Positions 49,661 through 58,188 of a DNA stretch of 64,000 bases are shown here, one piece after another. Under the pieces are notes generated by a model. That model was not told the DNA's origin. It worked only from the letters and a program-made list of their open reading frames with translations, and made no database searches. A program made the translations under genes and the position numbers. Position 1 is the first letter of the stretch, and every line of letters begins with the position of its first letter. This DNA is from Bacillota bacterium (GTDB lineage Bacteria > Bacillota > UBA4882 > UBA8346), in NCBI GenBank assembly GCA_023429995.1, contig JAEZCE010000034.1:22960-86959 (forward strand), read 5' to 3'.

Positions 49661-50749
49661 ATGAGTCAGCTTCGTTTTGCGGTTTTGGGAGCGGGTCATG
49701 GCGGGATGGCCATGGCGGGAAACTTGGGGCTTATGGGAAACCCGGTGAAAATGTTTAATCGCAGTGAAACGCGGCTCCATCCAATTCAAGTTGCCGGCGG
49801 AATTGAAATGGTAGGCGCCATCGAAGGGTTCGGTAAAGTTGACGCTGCCACCGTGGATATGGCGGAAGTAATGGACGGGGTTGATGGAGTGATGATTGTG
49901 GCCCCCGCAAATGCCCACCGTTATATGGCGACCCAAGTGGCGCCTTTCCTGCGGGATGGGCAATTCATCATTTTAAATCCGGGCAGAACCGGAGGGGCCT
50001 TTGAATTTAAACAGGTATTAAAGGAGCTGGGGGTGGAAAAAGAGGTGATCATCGGGGAAGCGCAGACTCTTATTTACGCTTGCCGGAATACCAATCCCGC
50101 CCAGGTTAAAATTTTCGGAATCAAAAACTCGGTCCCGCTGGCGGCTTTGCCCGGAAACCAAACCGTGGAGCTTTTAAAAATGATTCATCCGGTCTTTCCC
50201 CAGTTTGTGCCCGGCGATAATGTGGTGAAAACCAGCCTCGATAATATCGGCGCCATATTTCACCCGGCCCTGATGGTGCTCAACGCCGCCCGGATTGAAT
50301 CGACCCGGGGGGATTTCCAGTTTTATTTTGAAGGGATTACCAAAGCGGTGGCGCAGGTTTTGGAAGCGCTCGACCGGGAAAGGGTATCGGTGGCCGCGGC
50401 CATGGGGATCAAAGCCATGACCGCCCGGGAATGGTTGTATATGGCTTATGACGCTCATGGAAAAACATTGTATGATGCGATTAAAAACAATATCGGTTAT
50501 AAGGGAATTTTGGCGCCGCCGACCATGGACCACCGTTATTTATGGGAAGATGTGCCCATGAGTCTGGTGCCCATCGCTTCGCTGGGAGATTTATTGGGAG
50601 TGGTTACGCCAACTATCAAACACCTCATCCATCTGGCCGGTTTGATGAATAATTGCGATTATTGGGCCGAGGGACGCACAGTGGAGAAAATGGGGCTATC
50701 CGATCTGTCCCATAAGCAAATTCGCCGGATTGCCTTGGAGGGCTTTTAA
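49661..50749 (+). CDS. NAD(P)-dependent octopine/opine dehydrogenase family protein
   Basis: 362 residues. Rossmann motif VLGAGHGGMAMAGNL, mid-domain IILNPGRTGG, and the opine-dehydrogenase C-terminal domain with DNIGAIFHPALMVLNAARIE, whose Asn and His belong to the catalytic set. Family enzymes reductively join an amino acid to a 2-oxo acid or do the reverse. AAAGGAGGG ribosome site. The cobalamin-binding gene follows with no gap, so the two should act together. Downstream of a c-di-AMP riboswitch. Confidence 0.82.
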   Translation: MSQLRFAVLGAGHGGMAMAGNLGLMGNPVKMFNRSETRLHPIQVAGGIEMVGAIEGFGKVDAATVDMAEVMDGVDGVMIVAPANAHRYMATQVAPFLRDGQFIILNPGRTGGAFEFKQVLKELGVEKEVIIGEAQTLIYACRNTNPAQVKIFGIKNSVPLAALPGNQTVELLKMIHPVFPQFVPGDNVVKTSLDNIGAIFHPALMVLNAARIESTRGDFQFYFEGITKAVAQVLEALDRERVSVAAAMGIKAMTAREWLYMAYDAHGKTLYDAIKNNIGYKGILAPPTMDHRYLWEDVPMSLVPIASLGDLLGVVTPTIKHLIHLAGLMNNCDYWAEGRTVEKMGLSDLSHKQIRRIALEGF

Positions 50750-52267
50750 ATGGAAAAACAACCGAAAAAGATTTGGGGATGTACCATCGGCAATTGCATT
50801 CATGTGGCCGGAATTTTTCGTTTTTTCCAGCTGGCGCGGGAATGTGGCTATGACACCCGTTTTGCCGGAACCGGTTTGGCGGTGGAAACGATTTTAGCCG
50901 CCTTACAGGAGGAAAAACCGGACTTTATCGCCCTCAGTTACCGGTTGACTCCCCAGGTTGCCGCAGCTATGTTTGGGGTATTGAAAGAAAAGCTCAATAC
51001 GGTCGATACGCGGGCCAAGTGGCTATTTGGAGGGACACCGCCGGTTTGTGAGGAGGCGGCCCGCAGTGGAATATTTGATGCGGTCTTTAATGGCGAGGAA
51101 ACCGACGATCAGGTAATCCGCTGGCTTAACGGGGATGGGATGGCGGAGAAAGAGAGGGGCTTTGCCCACGATTTAATTGGGCGAATCCATGACCAGGAGC
51201 CTTATCCCCTTTTGCGGCATCATTTCGGCCTGCCGGACTTGAAGGCCACGATTACGGGAATTCGCGCCATTGCCGAATCCAAAACCGTGGACGTAATCTC
51301 GATCGGGCCGGACCAGAATGCTCAGGAATTTTTCTTTGATCCGGAAAAAATGGCCCCCGGTCAGGACGGGGCCGGAGGCGTTCCCCTGCGGAAACCGCAG
51401 GATTTGCGGGGGCTCTATGAAGCGTCACGCGCCGGCAATTTTCCGCTGCTGCGGATTTACAGCGGCACCAACGACTTGTTGAAATGGGCCGAGCTCAGCG
51501 TGGAAGAACTCCATAATGCCTGGGGAGCGATTCCGTTATACTGGTACAGCGCGCTGGACGGCCGTTCCAAGCGGACTATCGAACGGGCTGTTGCCGAGAA
51601 CCAGCAAACCATGGCCTGGTATGGCCGAAAAGGTATCCCGGTGGAGGTCAACGAGGCCCATCACTGGAGTCTGCGCGGGGCCACCGATGAGGTTGCCGTT
51701 GCCGCGGCTTATTTAGCGGCCTTTAATGCCAAAGCCCAGGGAGTGAGCGATTTTATTTTGCAGATGATGTGGAATACCCCGCCTCAAATTGAGCCCTGGC
51801 GGGATTTGGCGAAAATGCTGGCTAAATTGGACATGGTTCAGATGTTGAAGGATAAGGATTTCCGGATTTGGCGGGAAGTAAGAGCGGGACTTTCCAGTTT
51901 GTCGCCTCATCCCGATCTGGCCAAGGGGCAATTGGCGGCGTCCACTCTTTTGGCATTGCAAGTCAAACCCCATATCGTCCATGTCGTCGGTTTTTGCGAA
52001 GGGGATCATGCGGCGACTCCGGCGGAAATCATTGAAAGCTGCAATATTGTCAAAGGGGTCATTAAAAACGGTCTGGCCGGATTTCCGGAATTGACCGGAG
52101 ATCGCCGGGTACAAGAGCGGAAACAGGAGCTGCTGGATAAGGCGCACCGGATTATTGAAAAAATCGGCGCACTTCACGGACCGGGAGCATTGACCCACCC
52201 GCCGACTTTGGCGGCCGCGGTTAAAATGGGGCTCCTGAATGCGCCGCAGATATTGAAGGCCGAATAA
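50750..52267 (+). CDS. Cobalamin-binding-domain protein with mutase/methyltransferase-like C-domain
   Basis: 505 residues. Residues about 8-130 resemble a B12-binding Rossmann domain: GNCIHVAGIFRFFQLARECGYD in place of the usual G-D-x-H-x-x-G, so the ligand His is present but the Asp is replaced, followed by ALQEEKPDFIALSYRLTP. The rest resembles a TIM barrel (VNEAHHWSLRGATDEVAVAAAYLAAFNAKAQG). It may be an isomerase or methyltransferase subunit acting on an amino acid or opine. ATG directly abuts the upstream stop. Exact family not recognised. Confidence 0.6.
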   Translation: MEKQPKKIWGCTIGNCIHVAGIFRFFQLARECGYDTRFAGTGLAVETILAALQEEKPDFIALSYRLTPQVAAAMFGVLKEKLNTVDTRAKWLFGGTPPVCEEAARSGIFDAVFNGEETDDQVIRWLNGDGMAEKERGFAHDLIGRIHDQEPYPLLRHHFGLPDLKATITGIRAIAESKTVDVISIGPDQNAQEFFFDPEKMAPGQDGAGGVPLRKPQDLRGLYEASRAGNFPLLRIYSGTNDLLKWAELSVEELHNAWGAIPLYWYSALDGRSKRTIERAVAENQQTMAWYGRKGIPVEVNEAHHWSLRGATDEVAVAAAYLAAFNAKAQGVSDFILQMMWNTPPQIEPWRDLAKMLAKLDMVQMLKDKDFRIWREVRAGLSSLSPHPDLAKGQLAASTLLALQVKPHIVHVVGFCEGDHAATPAEIIESCNIVKGVIKNGLAGFPELTGDRRVQERKQELLDKAHRIIEKIGALHGPGALTHPPTLAAAVKMGLLNAPQILKAE

Positions 52268-52323
52268 GAATTCGGGGTATTCTTATGGTGATATCGTATT
52301 CTTGCCGGAAGAAGGTAAAGAAG

Positions 52324-52352
52324 ACCCGCTGCCTAAGGTAGCGGGTTTTCTT
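52324..52352 (+). terminator. Terminator of the opine dehydrogenase/cobalamin operon
   Basis: ACCCGCT-GCC-TAA-GGT-AGCGGGT followed by TTTCTTT. Confidence 0.8.
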
Positions 52353-52426
52353 TGAAGTCTATCAACTCACCCCTTCAGGTATCCTATCAATGCCTGATCG
52401 GGCATAGTTAAACGATACTGGGGCCT

Positions 52427-52490
52427 AACGAAAAGAACGGAAACAGGATTGACATGATCTTATGGATTTACGGGATTTTTTTTTAAACAC
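52427..52490. repeat. Dispersed repeat, copy 2
   Basis: GAAAAGAAC...CAGGATTGACATGAT...TTACGGGATTTTTTTTT, matching copy 1 at 48446-48503 in order and wording. Confidence 0.5.
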
Positions 52491-52620
52491 CTTGAATGGA
52501 AGTGTTGTCCTGGGGTTCAAGCCCTCATTCTTGCTTTCTCCCGCCTTCGGGAGAAACGAAGGCCCTGTCAAGGCAGTCAAACTTCTTAAACCCTAAAAGG
52601 GCTCCAGCGCTACGCGGTTC

Positions 52621-52740
52621 GTGGAGCTGTCCCAAAAGTAAATTTAGCGATAAAGAAATACAATATATTGAAGCTAGTATATTCAACGATGCCATATATT
52701 GTATTTCTTCTTGATTTCAAATCGCTTTTTAGACAGCCTC
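52621..52740. repeat. Element with imperfect terminal inverted repeats and internal hairpin
   Basis: GGAGCTGTCCCAAAAG at 52623 and CTTTTTAGACAGCCTC at about 52724 pair at 13 of 16 positions. Inside, GAAATACAATATATTG (52655-52670) pairs with CATATATTGTATTTC (52693-52707). The inner core is shared with the inverted repeat at 8895-8947. Probably a small decayed mobile element. Confidence 0.45.
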
Positions 52741-52815
52741 AGTGCGCCTCCATGGAGGCGAAGAATGAGGGGTGGACCAACATTTTAGCTAAATATATAT
52801 GTTGAATTAAATAAT

Positions 52816-53129
52816 CTGATTATAAAGTTAATTCAGCAGATTATTTGGATGTAGCGATCTATCAACTATCTATTAAATTAAAATCAAAAGAATATCTCGC
52901 GCAGAGGCGCGGAGGCGCAGAGAAATGAAGAAGCGCTTTGAGACTATATTTTCTGGCCTAAACGCATCCTATTTACGAGTTGGCAACCGATATCACGAAT
53001 TACCAAAAAACATCTTGCAAAGCGCATCTCGCACTCTGCGCCTGCAGCACCAAAAGGTGCTGACGCCTCTGCGCGAGAATAAATAGGCGGCTTGAGTTGG
53101 AACCAAGCTGATTTATCTTTATAACCATG
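52816..53129. mobile_element. MITE, 314 bp, with 9-bp target duplication
   Basis: Left end CTGATTATAAAGTTAATTCAGC, right end GCTGATTTATCTTTATAACCATG inverted. It is flanked by TTAAATAAT at 52807-52815 and 53130-53138. The interior contains CTCGCGCAGAGGCG-rich DNA and is found again, inverted, at 59350-59636, giving two copies of the same element in this window. Confidence 0.85.
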
Positions 53130-53251
53130 TTAAATAATTTGAACGCGCCATCAATGGAGGCCGCGGATTAAAATCCTATGTATTACCCACAAGTCGTTGA
53201 AAATGAAGTGGGACAATGGTTATAAGAAACGTTTGGGTAAAACTGAAAGAT

Positions 53252-53423
53252 TTGCCGGATTGGATGATGCGCCGTGAAAAGCCGCCCATTGCGGCGTCAC
53301 TCGGTCGCTGCGGTGCTCGATATACAGTGAGTATTATCTGTGCTCCTCGCTTGGTCGTTCCTTGCACTGTACAACTTTTGACGACGCGAATGAGTATCCC
53401 ACGAAGTTCATCCAATCCGGCAA
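53252..53423. repeat. 16-bp perfect inverted repeats 140 bp apart
   Basis: TTGCCGGATTGGATGA (53252-53267) and its exact complement (53408-53423). The enclosed GC-rich DNA has internal symmetry (GCCGC...GCGGC) but no gene. Possibly another small non-autonomous element. Confidence 0.5.
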
Positions 53424-54224
53424 GGTTTCGCCCCGCCGCATTTATGGGAAAGCGCCGGATGACATGGATTTCGGCTAAAGTCGAAATCATTGGTTGAAGT
53501 TGATAATTTTTTAATTTCCGTCAAAACATAATCGGGATATCGGTTTCAACCGATATGGATTTAAGAAGCCGCGAGGTTGTCGTGTTCTCTGAACCCGCAC
53601 CCGCGGATTGCCAATGGGTTTAGCCCTAAAATTTAACTCAACCTATATAGATAGGCGTATAATCCCGTTTGTCAACTTAGCTGTTGGTATGATGTCTTTC
53701 CCAATGATATCGAGCTTTTAAAGGCAAATTCGATTGCGAAAGTTGAGTTATTAACGTAAAACCCATAGTTTGTACTCTGGAGAAAGATAAAGTGATGTCG
53801 CGCACAACCTCCTGGGAATCTGGCCTACTCTTGGATTCAGGGCGGGTGAGTGTTTTTCTGTTGCAGCCAAAGAGGTTTAAAGGATATTTTTTTAACAATA
53901 GTTTGAATATTTCCGGTAAATCGAAAGAATGGCAGGAAATTACAGGTAAATGGGGAATGTTCTTTTGGATGAAGAATTGAACACAGGGAAATAAACAGAG
54001 TGGCGGTTCGATAGAGAGTTTTTTGGAACGGTTGGTTGGGATAAAGAATGAGTCATAGCAGGCCTTTTAAAATTTTATAGGCGGCTTAGGCTGTATCGGA
54101 TCGAAATAGGTGCGGGGATGGGATATAAGGCGGGAATGAAATAGTTTTCTGAAACCGCACGCAAAAGCAAGCACGACACCGTGTCGCTAATAAATAAATG
54201 TCATGTTTGTCAAGGATGTAATTT
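53424..54224. other. Gene-free stretch before the cassette-like array
   Basis: Only short frames without ribosome sites. A hairpin ATATCGGTT-TC-AACCGATAT occurs near 53537-53556. Composition shifts toward AT-rich at the right edge. No integrase gene is seen here. Confidence 0.4.
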
Positions 54225-54971
54225 ATGAAGATAATTAAATTTAGTGCAATTATTTTGGTAGCTATTCTTTGTTGTAGTTTATTATTTGTATATTTATATC
54301 CACAGATATGGATTCAATATAAACTGAAGAACTTAAACAAATATTTTTTCGGATGTGGTGATTATTCTAAGTTGATAATTAAGCCCATTCAAAGATCCAT
54401 TCCTGATATAAAATTAAATGGATATTTAGTTATTCATAAAAAAATTTCATTTATTTTACCATGGAAAGTTACTGATACTAAATGGATTAACAGTAGCGAA
54501 GTTCTAAAATTCAAAGAAATTAATAAAGGAGTGGCGATATTTGATCCTGGTGGTATTAATATCGATAATTTCAAAGAAAATATGCCTGATAGTTATAAAT
54601 GGTTAACAGATTTTTATGGATTTAAAAAACTTAAATCAACATATTTTTTATATTCTGAACTAATTAATTGTTGCCCAAATCAAATAACATATAAACTTTC
54701 TAGGAAAGAGGCTTTGACTAAGTATGCACTATTACTTTCAAAATCATCCATGTTGAAATTTTTATGTTCCAAGGTATACTCGTTTAAAACAAAATATGTT
54801 GTTGGTTATCATTTAACTCATGAAATTGATAGCATAGATAAAAAAAGGTTAATAGATATTCATTTTTGGCCCAAAGGATCTGATAAATATTATACATTAT
54901 GTTTACCTAACGAATTAGTAAATCAAAATATTATTGATGGTATTATCAATTCTATAAAAATAATTAAATAG
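54225..54971 (+). CDS. Hypothetical membrane-anchored protein (cassette-like gene)
   Basis: 248 residues. One N-terminal hydrophobic segment (about 5-26, ISAIILVAILCCSLLFVYLY-like), the rest hydrophilic and rich in K, N, I. A signal anchor or lipoprotein-like cleavage (CCSL) are both possible. Strongly AT-rich compared with the sulfur region, consistent with transfer. Followed by an attC-like site at 55041. Family not recognised. Confidence 0.65.
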   Translation: MKIIKFSAIILVAILCCSLLFVYLYPQIWIQYKLKNLNKYFFGCGDYSKLIIKPIQRSIPDIKLNGYLVIHKKISFILPWKVTDTKWINSSEVLKFKEINKGVAIFDPGGINIDNFKENMPDSYKWLTDFYGFKKLKSTYFLYSELINCCPNQITYKLSRKEALTKYALLLSKSSMLKFLCSKVYSFKTKYVVGYHLTHEIDSIDKKRLIDIHFWPKGSDKYYTLCLPNELVNQNIIDGIINSIKIIK

Positions 54972-55040
54972 CTATAAAAAAACATAAGTGGGAACGCCGT
55001 CGTCCGTGGCGGCATGGCTTTGTAGGGCGATGCGGCTTCA

Positions 55041-55200
55041 GATAACAGGGTTACTGCTTCGGACGCGGTAATTCGAAGAAGAAAGACAATTCATAAAGTT
55101 AACTCGGGAAGTTGACTCACGACCTAGGCGCGCCACATCCGAGCGCCCAAGTTGAAGTATCACTAGGACGCTCTGACGTCAGTAACCTGGAATGTTATAT
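55041..55200 (+). repeat. attC-like site 1
   Basis: R''/L'' GATAACA and GGGTTACTG (55041-55056) pair with L'/R' CAGTAACC (55180-55187) and TGTTATAT (55193-55200). The 8-bp inner arm is perfect, and the end is followed at once by the next gene. Confidence 0.55.
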
Positions 55201-55267
55201 GCCATTGTCATAAAGAATGTCAATAGCGGCTTTCATAGCCGCTCTTAAAAAATGGGGAGGGATTGTT

Positions 55268-55666
55268 TTGTTTTGCCCAATATGTAAAGGAGAATTTCGA
55301 GAAGGTTTTACTTATTGTAAAAAATGTAGAGTTGATTTGGTTGAAGAATTGCCTTCAACTGATGATAATAGTGAGAAATCTTACGAAATTATTTCAAAAA
55401 TCCTGGCTTTAAAAATTGAAGATTATTTAAAACTGGGCGGTATTATTTTTATTCTCATAGCAATTCTTAAGGAGCTTTCTAATAATATTTTTTCAGTGGT
55501 TCAGAATGTTGAACTTAAGAGTTTTAATGGTTGGCCACTTTTTGGAGCAATAATGACAATAATTTATTCTGTTACAAAGGATATTTTGTGGGGAATTTTT
55601 TACGTTGCCTTAGGACATATAATAGGTGTACTAAAGAGGGATATAAATAATGAACAAAATAGTTAA
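55268..55666 (+). CDS. Zinc-ribbon plus membrane-helix small protein
   Basis: 132 residues from TTG 55268, which sits 6 bp after GGGAGGG. The N-terminal zinc ribbon CPICKGEFREGFTYCKKC gives two CxxC knuckles, followed by DLVEELP as in DUF2007-associated ribbons. The C-terminal half has two hydrophobic segments (about 57-75, 95-120). Probably a membrane protein with a cytosolic ribbon. Its 3' end overlaps the next gene. Confidence 0.65.
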   Translation: MFCPICKGEFREGFTYCKKCRVDLVEELPSTDDNSEKSYEIISKILALKIEDYLKLGGIIFILIAILKELSNNIFSVVQNVELKSFNGWPLFGAIMTIIYSVTKDILWGIFYVALGHIIGVLKRDINNEQNS

Positions 55667-55925
55667 AATAGCAATAACTTCAAGATATATTGGGTTTCTC
55701 GTAATAACATATGCAGTAATTAATATTACCGGAAGTATCATTGGTTATTATAATCAATTTATTAATGGTGATATACAATGGCCATTTTTGGAAACCTTGC
55801 CATTCTTATTAACTTTTTTAAGATACGGAATAAATATTTTCTTATCGGGACTTATATTTATTGGAGGTTCACAATTCATAATATTGTTAATGAAAAAGCA
55901 ACCATCCTTGGCTATTAGAAAGTGA
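55650..55925 (+). CDS. Small membrane protein
   Basis: 91 residues with two or three hydrophobic helices (SRYIGFLVITYAVINITGSIIGYY; YGINIFLSGLIFIGGSQFIILLM). Overlaps the zinc-ribbon gene by 17 bp, so the two form one two-gene cassette. No family recognised. Confidence 0.6.
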   Translation: MNKIVKIAITSRYIGFLVITYAVINITGSIIGYYNQFINGDIQWPFLETLPFLLTFLRYGINIFLSGLIFIGGSQFIILLMKKQPSLAIRK

Positions 55926-55935
55926 TGATAACGGC

Positions 55936-56113
55936 ATATAACAGCTGTTCCTGCTTCGGGGTTCGGATAGTCAAAGAAAGTTTACTCGAAGCAGTTGTCA
56001 AATCATGATGGATTGCAATGCAGTTTGTTCATGAAGCGGTCTTACCCATATTTTCAAGATCAAGTCGGTCGCCACTAGTTTTTGGAAACGCCAGGAACGG
56101 GGGAACGTTATCC
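55936..56113 (+). repeat. attC-like site 2
   Basis: R'' ATATAAC and L'' CTGTTCCTG (55936-55953) pair with L' CAGGAACGG (56092-56100) and R' CGTTATCC (56106-56113). The interior holds the GGATAGTCAAAGAAAGTTTA box shared with sites 4, 5 and 6. Confidence 0.65.
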
Positions 56114-56165
56114 GTCATTGTCTAAATTTAGGCCACTAGCGGCTTCCATGGCTGCCGACTATGTA

Positions 56166-56606
56166 ATGAGGGTGATAAAAATAAGTAATGAAAAGATAAG
56201 GCAAGCTACGATAGATGAATGGAGACAATTGGGGTTTTACTACGAAAATGATGAAAGAAAATGGACATTCGAGGGTTCAAAGTCTGGTCTGTTAAATTTT
56301 TGCAAGTTGCTTGAACAGTATGTTCAGAACCCCCAAAATCAGATGATTTCAGAACATGAGCACTTTGGGCCTTATATGGAGTTGAAAATTGTTACATGGG
56401 ATAAACCAATGATTACCAAGGATGCGGTTTATGGCAGGATGGATGATTTCGCCAATCTTTCAAAAGTGATTGAAAAAAAAATACATGGGGAGAACGCCCT
56501 CTTTGTGATTGATAAGGAATATTCCATTGAAAATGAATTAATCTTGGAATTTAAAGTTCAGGAAGAAGGCTTTGATCCTGCAAGTTTAGATTCTAGTTTG
56601 AAATAA
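56166..56606 (+). CDS. Hypothetical soluble protein (cassette-like gene)
   Basis: About 146 residues from ATG 56166; ATG 56148 and codons further up overlapping attC-like site 2 are possible and no ribosome site decides. Sequence such as WRQLGFYYENDERKWTFEGSKSGLLNFCKLLEQYV has the look of small immunity-type proteins, but no named family is recognised. Soluble, no signal. Stops 34 bp before the next repeat-like segment. Confidence 0.55.
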   Translation: MRVIKISNEKIRQATIDEWRQLGFYYENDERKWTFEGSKSGLLNFCKLLEQYVQNPQNQMISEHEHFGPYMELKIVTWDKPMITKDAVYGRMDDFANLSKVIEKKIHGENALFVIDKEYSIENELILEFKVQEEGFDPASLDSSLK

Positions 56607-56639
56607 AAGGTTGAATCACGAAGCGGTTTCAAAGATGAA

Positions 56640-56728
56640 GGTTCATGATGTAGGCGCGGCCCCAGCGACCGACTTGAGTCGAGGTTTTAAAAAGGTCCGC
56701 CGACATCTTGAGTGCGGGGACGTTAGGT
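56640..56728 (+). repeat. attC-like site 3, right half
   Basis: Ends in GGGGACGTTAGGT (56716-56728), a good GTTRRRY-type core (GTTAGGT), and shares the GGTTCATGATG core word with the other sites. A matching left arm was not found, so the site looks truncated or diverged. Confidence 0.4.
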
Positions 56729-56786
56729 GACGAGCCTCGTGGATACGTCCAGTTTGAAAACAAATTTAAGGATAGAGGTGAGCCAA

Positions 56787-57155
56787 ATGTTGGGACTTGA
56801 TTCTAAAAAGGTAATGCTTGAAGAATACGATGGCGAATGGCATTTATACTTTAATGATGAATCGAAATTCATTAAAAATATTTTGGGTGATTCGGTAATG
56901 GATATTCAACATTTCGGCAGTACGTCTATTAGAAAAGGTAAAGACATCACAACTCACTTAATCCATGTGGTAGAATACGGAAAAAACAACCGGATTCATA
57001 ACATTAAGTTTCGGGATGCTCTTAAAAATAATCCGGCTTTAATAAAAGAATATGAACAGTTAAAAGAAGATTTAGCTAAAAAATATCCGGATTCCCGTGA
57101 AAAATATACGGCAGGAAAAGGTAAGTTTATTTTGGATGTAGTGTCAAAGCAGTAA
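56787..57155 (+). CDS. GrpB-family protein with internal deletion
   Basis: 122 residues from ATG 56787 (AGGATAGAGGTGAG upstream; frame open to 56727). GrpB/nucleotidyltransferase-like pattern LEEYDGEWHLYFNDESKF...IQHFGSTSI, then a jump directly to RKGKDITTHLIHVVEYG and FRDALKNNPALIKEYEQLKEDLA, which in full GrpB proteins come about 50 residues later. The metal/catalytic middle (PGLxxKPxID) is missing, so the product is probably inactive. Confidence 0.7.
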   Translation: MLGLDSKKVMLEEYDGEWHLYFNDESKFIKNILGDSVMDIQHFGSTSIRKGKDITTHLIHVVEYGKNNRIHNIKFRDALKNNPALIKEYEQLKEDLAKKYPDSREKYTAGKGKFILDVVSKQ

Positions 57156-57253
57156 ACATTTTATAGTGGTATTGTCATAGATGCACCATCCAATCTTCCG
57201 TGGTTCGGCTGGCGTGAAAGGGAATAACCGCTATACATGGCTTTTGTGTCGGA

Positions 57254-57412
57254 GATTAGCCCGTTTCTGCTTTGGGGCTCGGATAGTCAAAGAAAGTTTA
57301 CTCGAAGAAGTTGTCAAATCATGATGGATTGCAATGAAGTTTATTCATGAAGCGGTCTCGCCCGCATTTTCATGACCAAGTCGGCGTCGTCACTAGCCCA
57401 GGTGGGCTAAAG
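57254..57412 (+). repeat. attC-like site 4
   Basis: GATTAGCCC (57254-57262) pairs with GGGCTAA (57404-57410). The interior contains the GGATAGTCAAAGAAAGTTTA box and the AAGTTTATTCATGAAGCGG core common to the set. The canonical GTT of the right core is lacking. The right arm runs into the AAAGGAG of the next gene. Confidence 0.5.
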
Positions 57413-57425
57413 GAGTGTGGTTCTG

Positions 57426-58079
57426 TTGGTGATAAAAAGAGCTTTTATTGGGGTCGGAGTTATTACTGTTTTTTTATTAACATTGATAGGTGTTTATTTT
57501 TATCATAGCATTAATTTGAAAGATGACATTTTAATTAGAAAAACTGTTTATACGTGCTTAAATATGGGTAATGATTTTTGGGCTTTTACAAAGAAGAATT
57601 ATAATAAATTAACTTCCATGGGAATAGAGAAAGCAGATGCTTACTTACAAAATAAGGTAATTTCGGAATTTGAAAATATACTAACTGGTAAACTTCTTAC
57701 AGTTAACCGTGGATTAGTAAAAAAATGTTCGTGGTATTCGGAAGATTATCAAATCTTGTTTTCTAATTTTCAAGATGCAAAAGTTGATAAAATGCAAGTA
57801 GTTAAAAAAGGCCTAGACGAAGCGGTATGTAAGGTTTTTTATCGAAGTAAAGTAACAACTAATTTAAGGGAATATGGAGATTATAATTTAAAAAATCTTG
57901 TTAGAGATTATAAGATAAAGAATTTCACTCAAGTTGAGTTAAATAGTACTAAATTTTCAGACTTTGTTTTGAGTATTAATAATGTTGATAATTATTACTT
58001 GAAGAAAATAAAGTCTTACTGGTATATATATAAAATTGAAGGGACTATTTTAAAATCAACAATTGAACTTATAAAATAA
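57426..58079 (+). CDS. Hypothetical protein with N-terminal membrane anchor (cassette-like gene)
   Basis: About 217 residues. One N-terminal helix (AFIGVGVITVFLLTLIGVYFY), then a soluble, AT-rich-encoded domain with the look of a secreted NTF2/DUF-type fold, but no family recognised. Start chosen at TTG 57426, 10 bp after AAAGGAG; GTG 57429 is equally possible. Confidence 0.6.
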   Translation: MVIKRAFIGVGVITVFLLTLIGVYFYHSINLKDDILIRKTVYTCLNMGNDFWAFTKKNYNKLTSMGIEKADAYLQNKVISEFENILTGKLLTVNRGLVKKCSWYSEDYQILFSNFQDAKVDKMQVVKKGLDEAVCKVFYRSKVTTNLREYGDYNLKNLVRDYKIKNFTQVELNSTKFSDFVLSINNVDNYYLKKIKSYWYIYKIEGTILKSTIELIK

Positions 58080-58121
58080 AATTGATAGTAATAATGACGC
58101 TTTGCCTATTGCGATGAATAC

Positions 58122-58187
58122 TTCATACAACAGTGTTCCCCGTCATCGTAACTGGGCAAAAAAATCATAATGGAAGTGAGGGAACCC
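58122..58187 (+). repeat. Degenerate attC-like segment
   Basis: CATACAACAGTGTTCCC near 58128 and GGGAAC at 58180 form a short arm pair. It is much shorter than the other sites and lacks the interior box, so it may be a deleted copy. Confidence 0.3.
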
Positions 58188-58188
58188 C

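Noticed and set aside
52496..52714. 72-codon frame downstream of the cobalamin operon
   Set aside because: Lies across repeat and inverted-repeat DNA and lacks start signals.
53176..53490. Overlapping frames of 93 and 104 codons on opposite strands
   Set aside because: No ribosome site, low-complexity GC-rich DNA inside an inverted repeat, no recognisable protein motif.
55080..55110. Another MITE end (CATAAAGTTAACTCGGG)
   Set aside because: Only about ten bases match the TIR and no partner end or duplication is found; it lies inside attC-like site 1.
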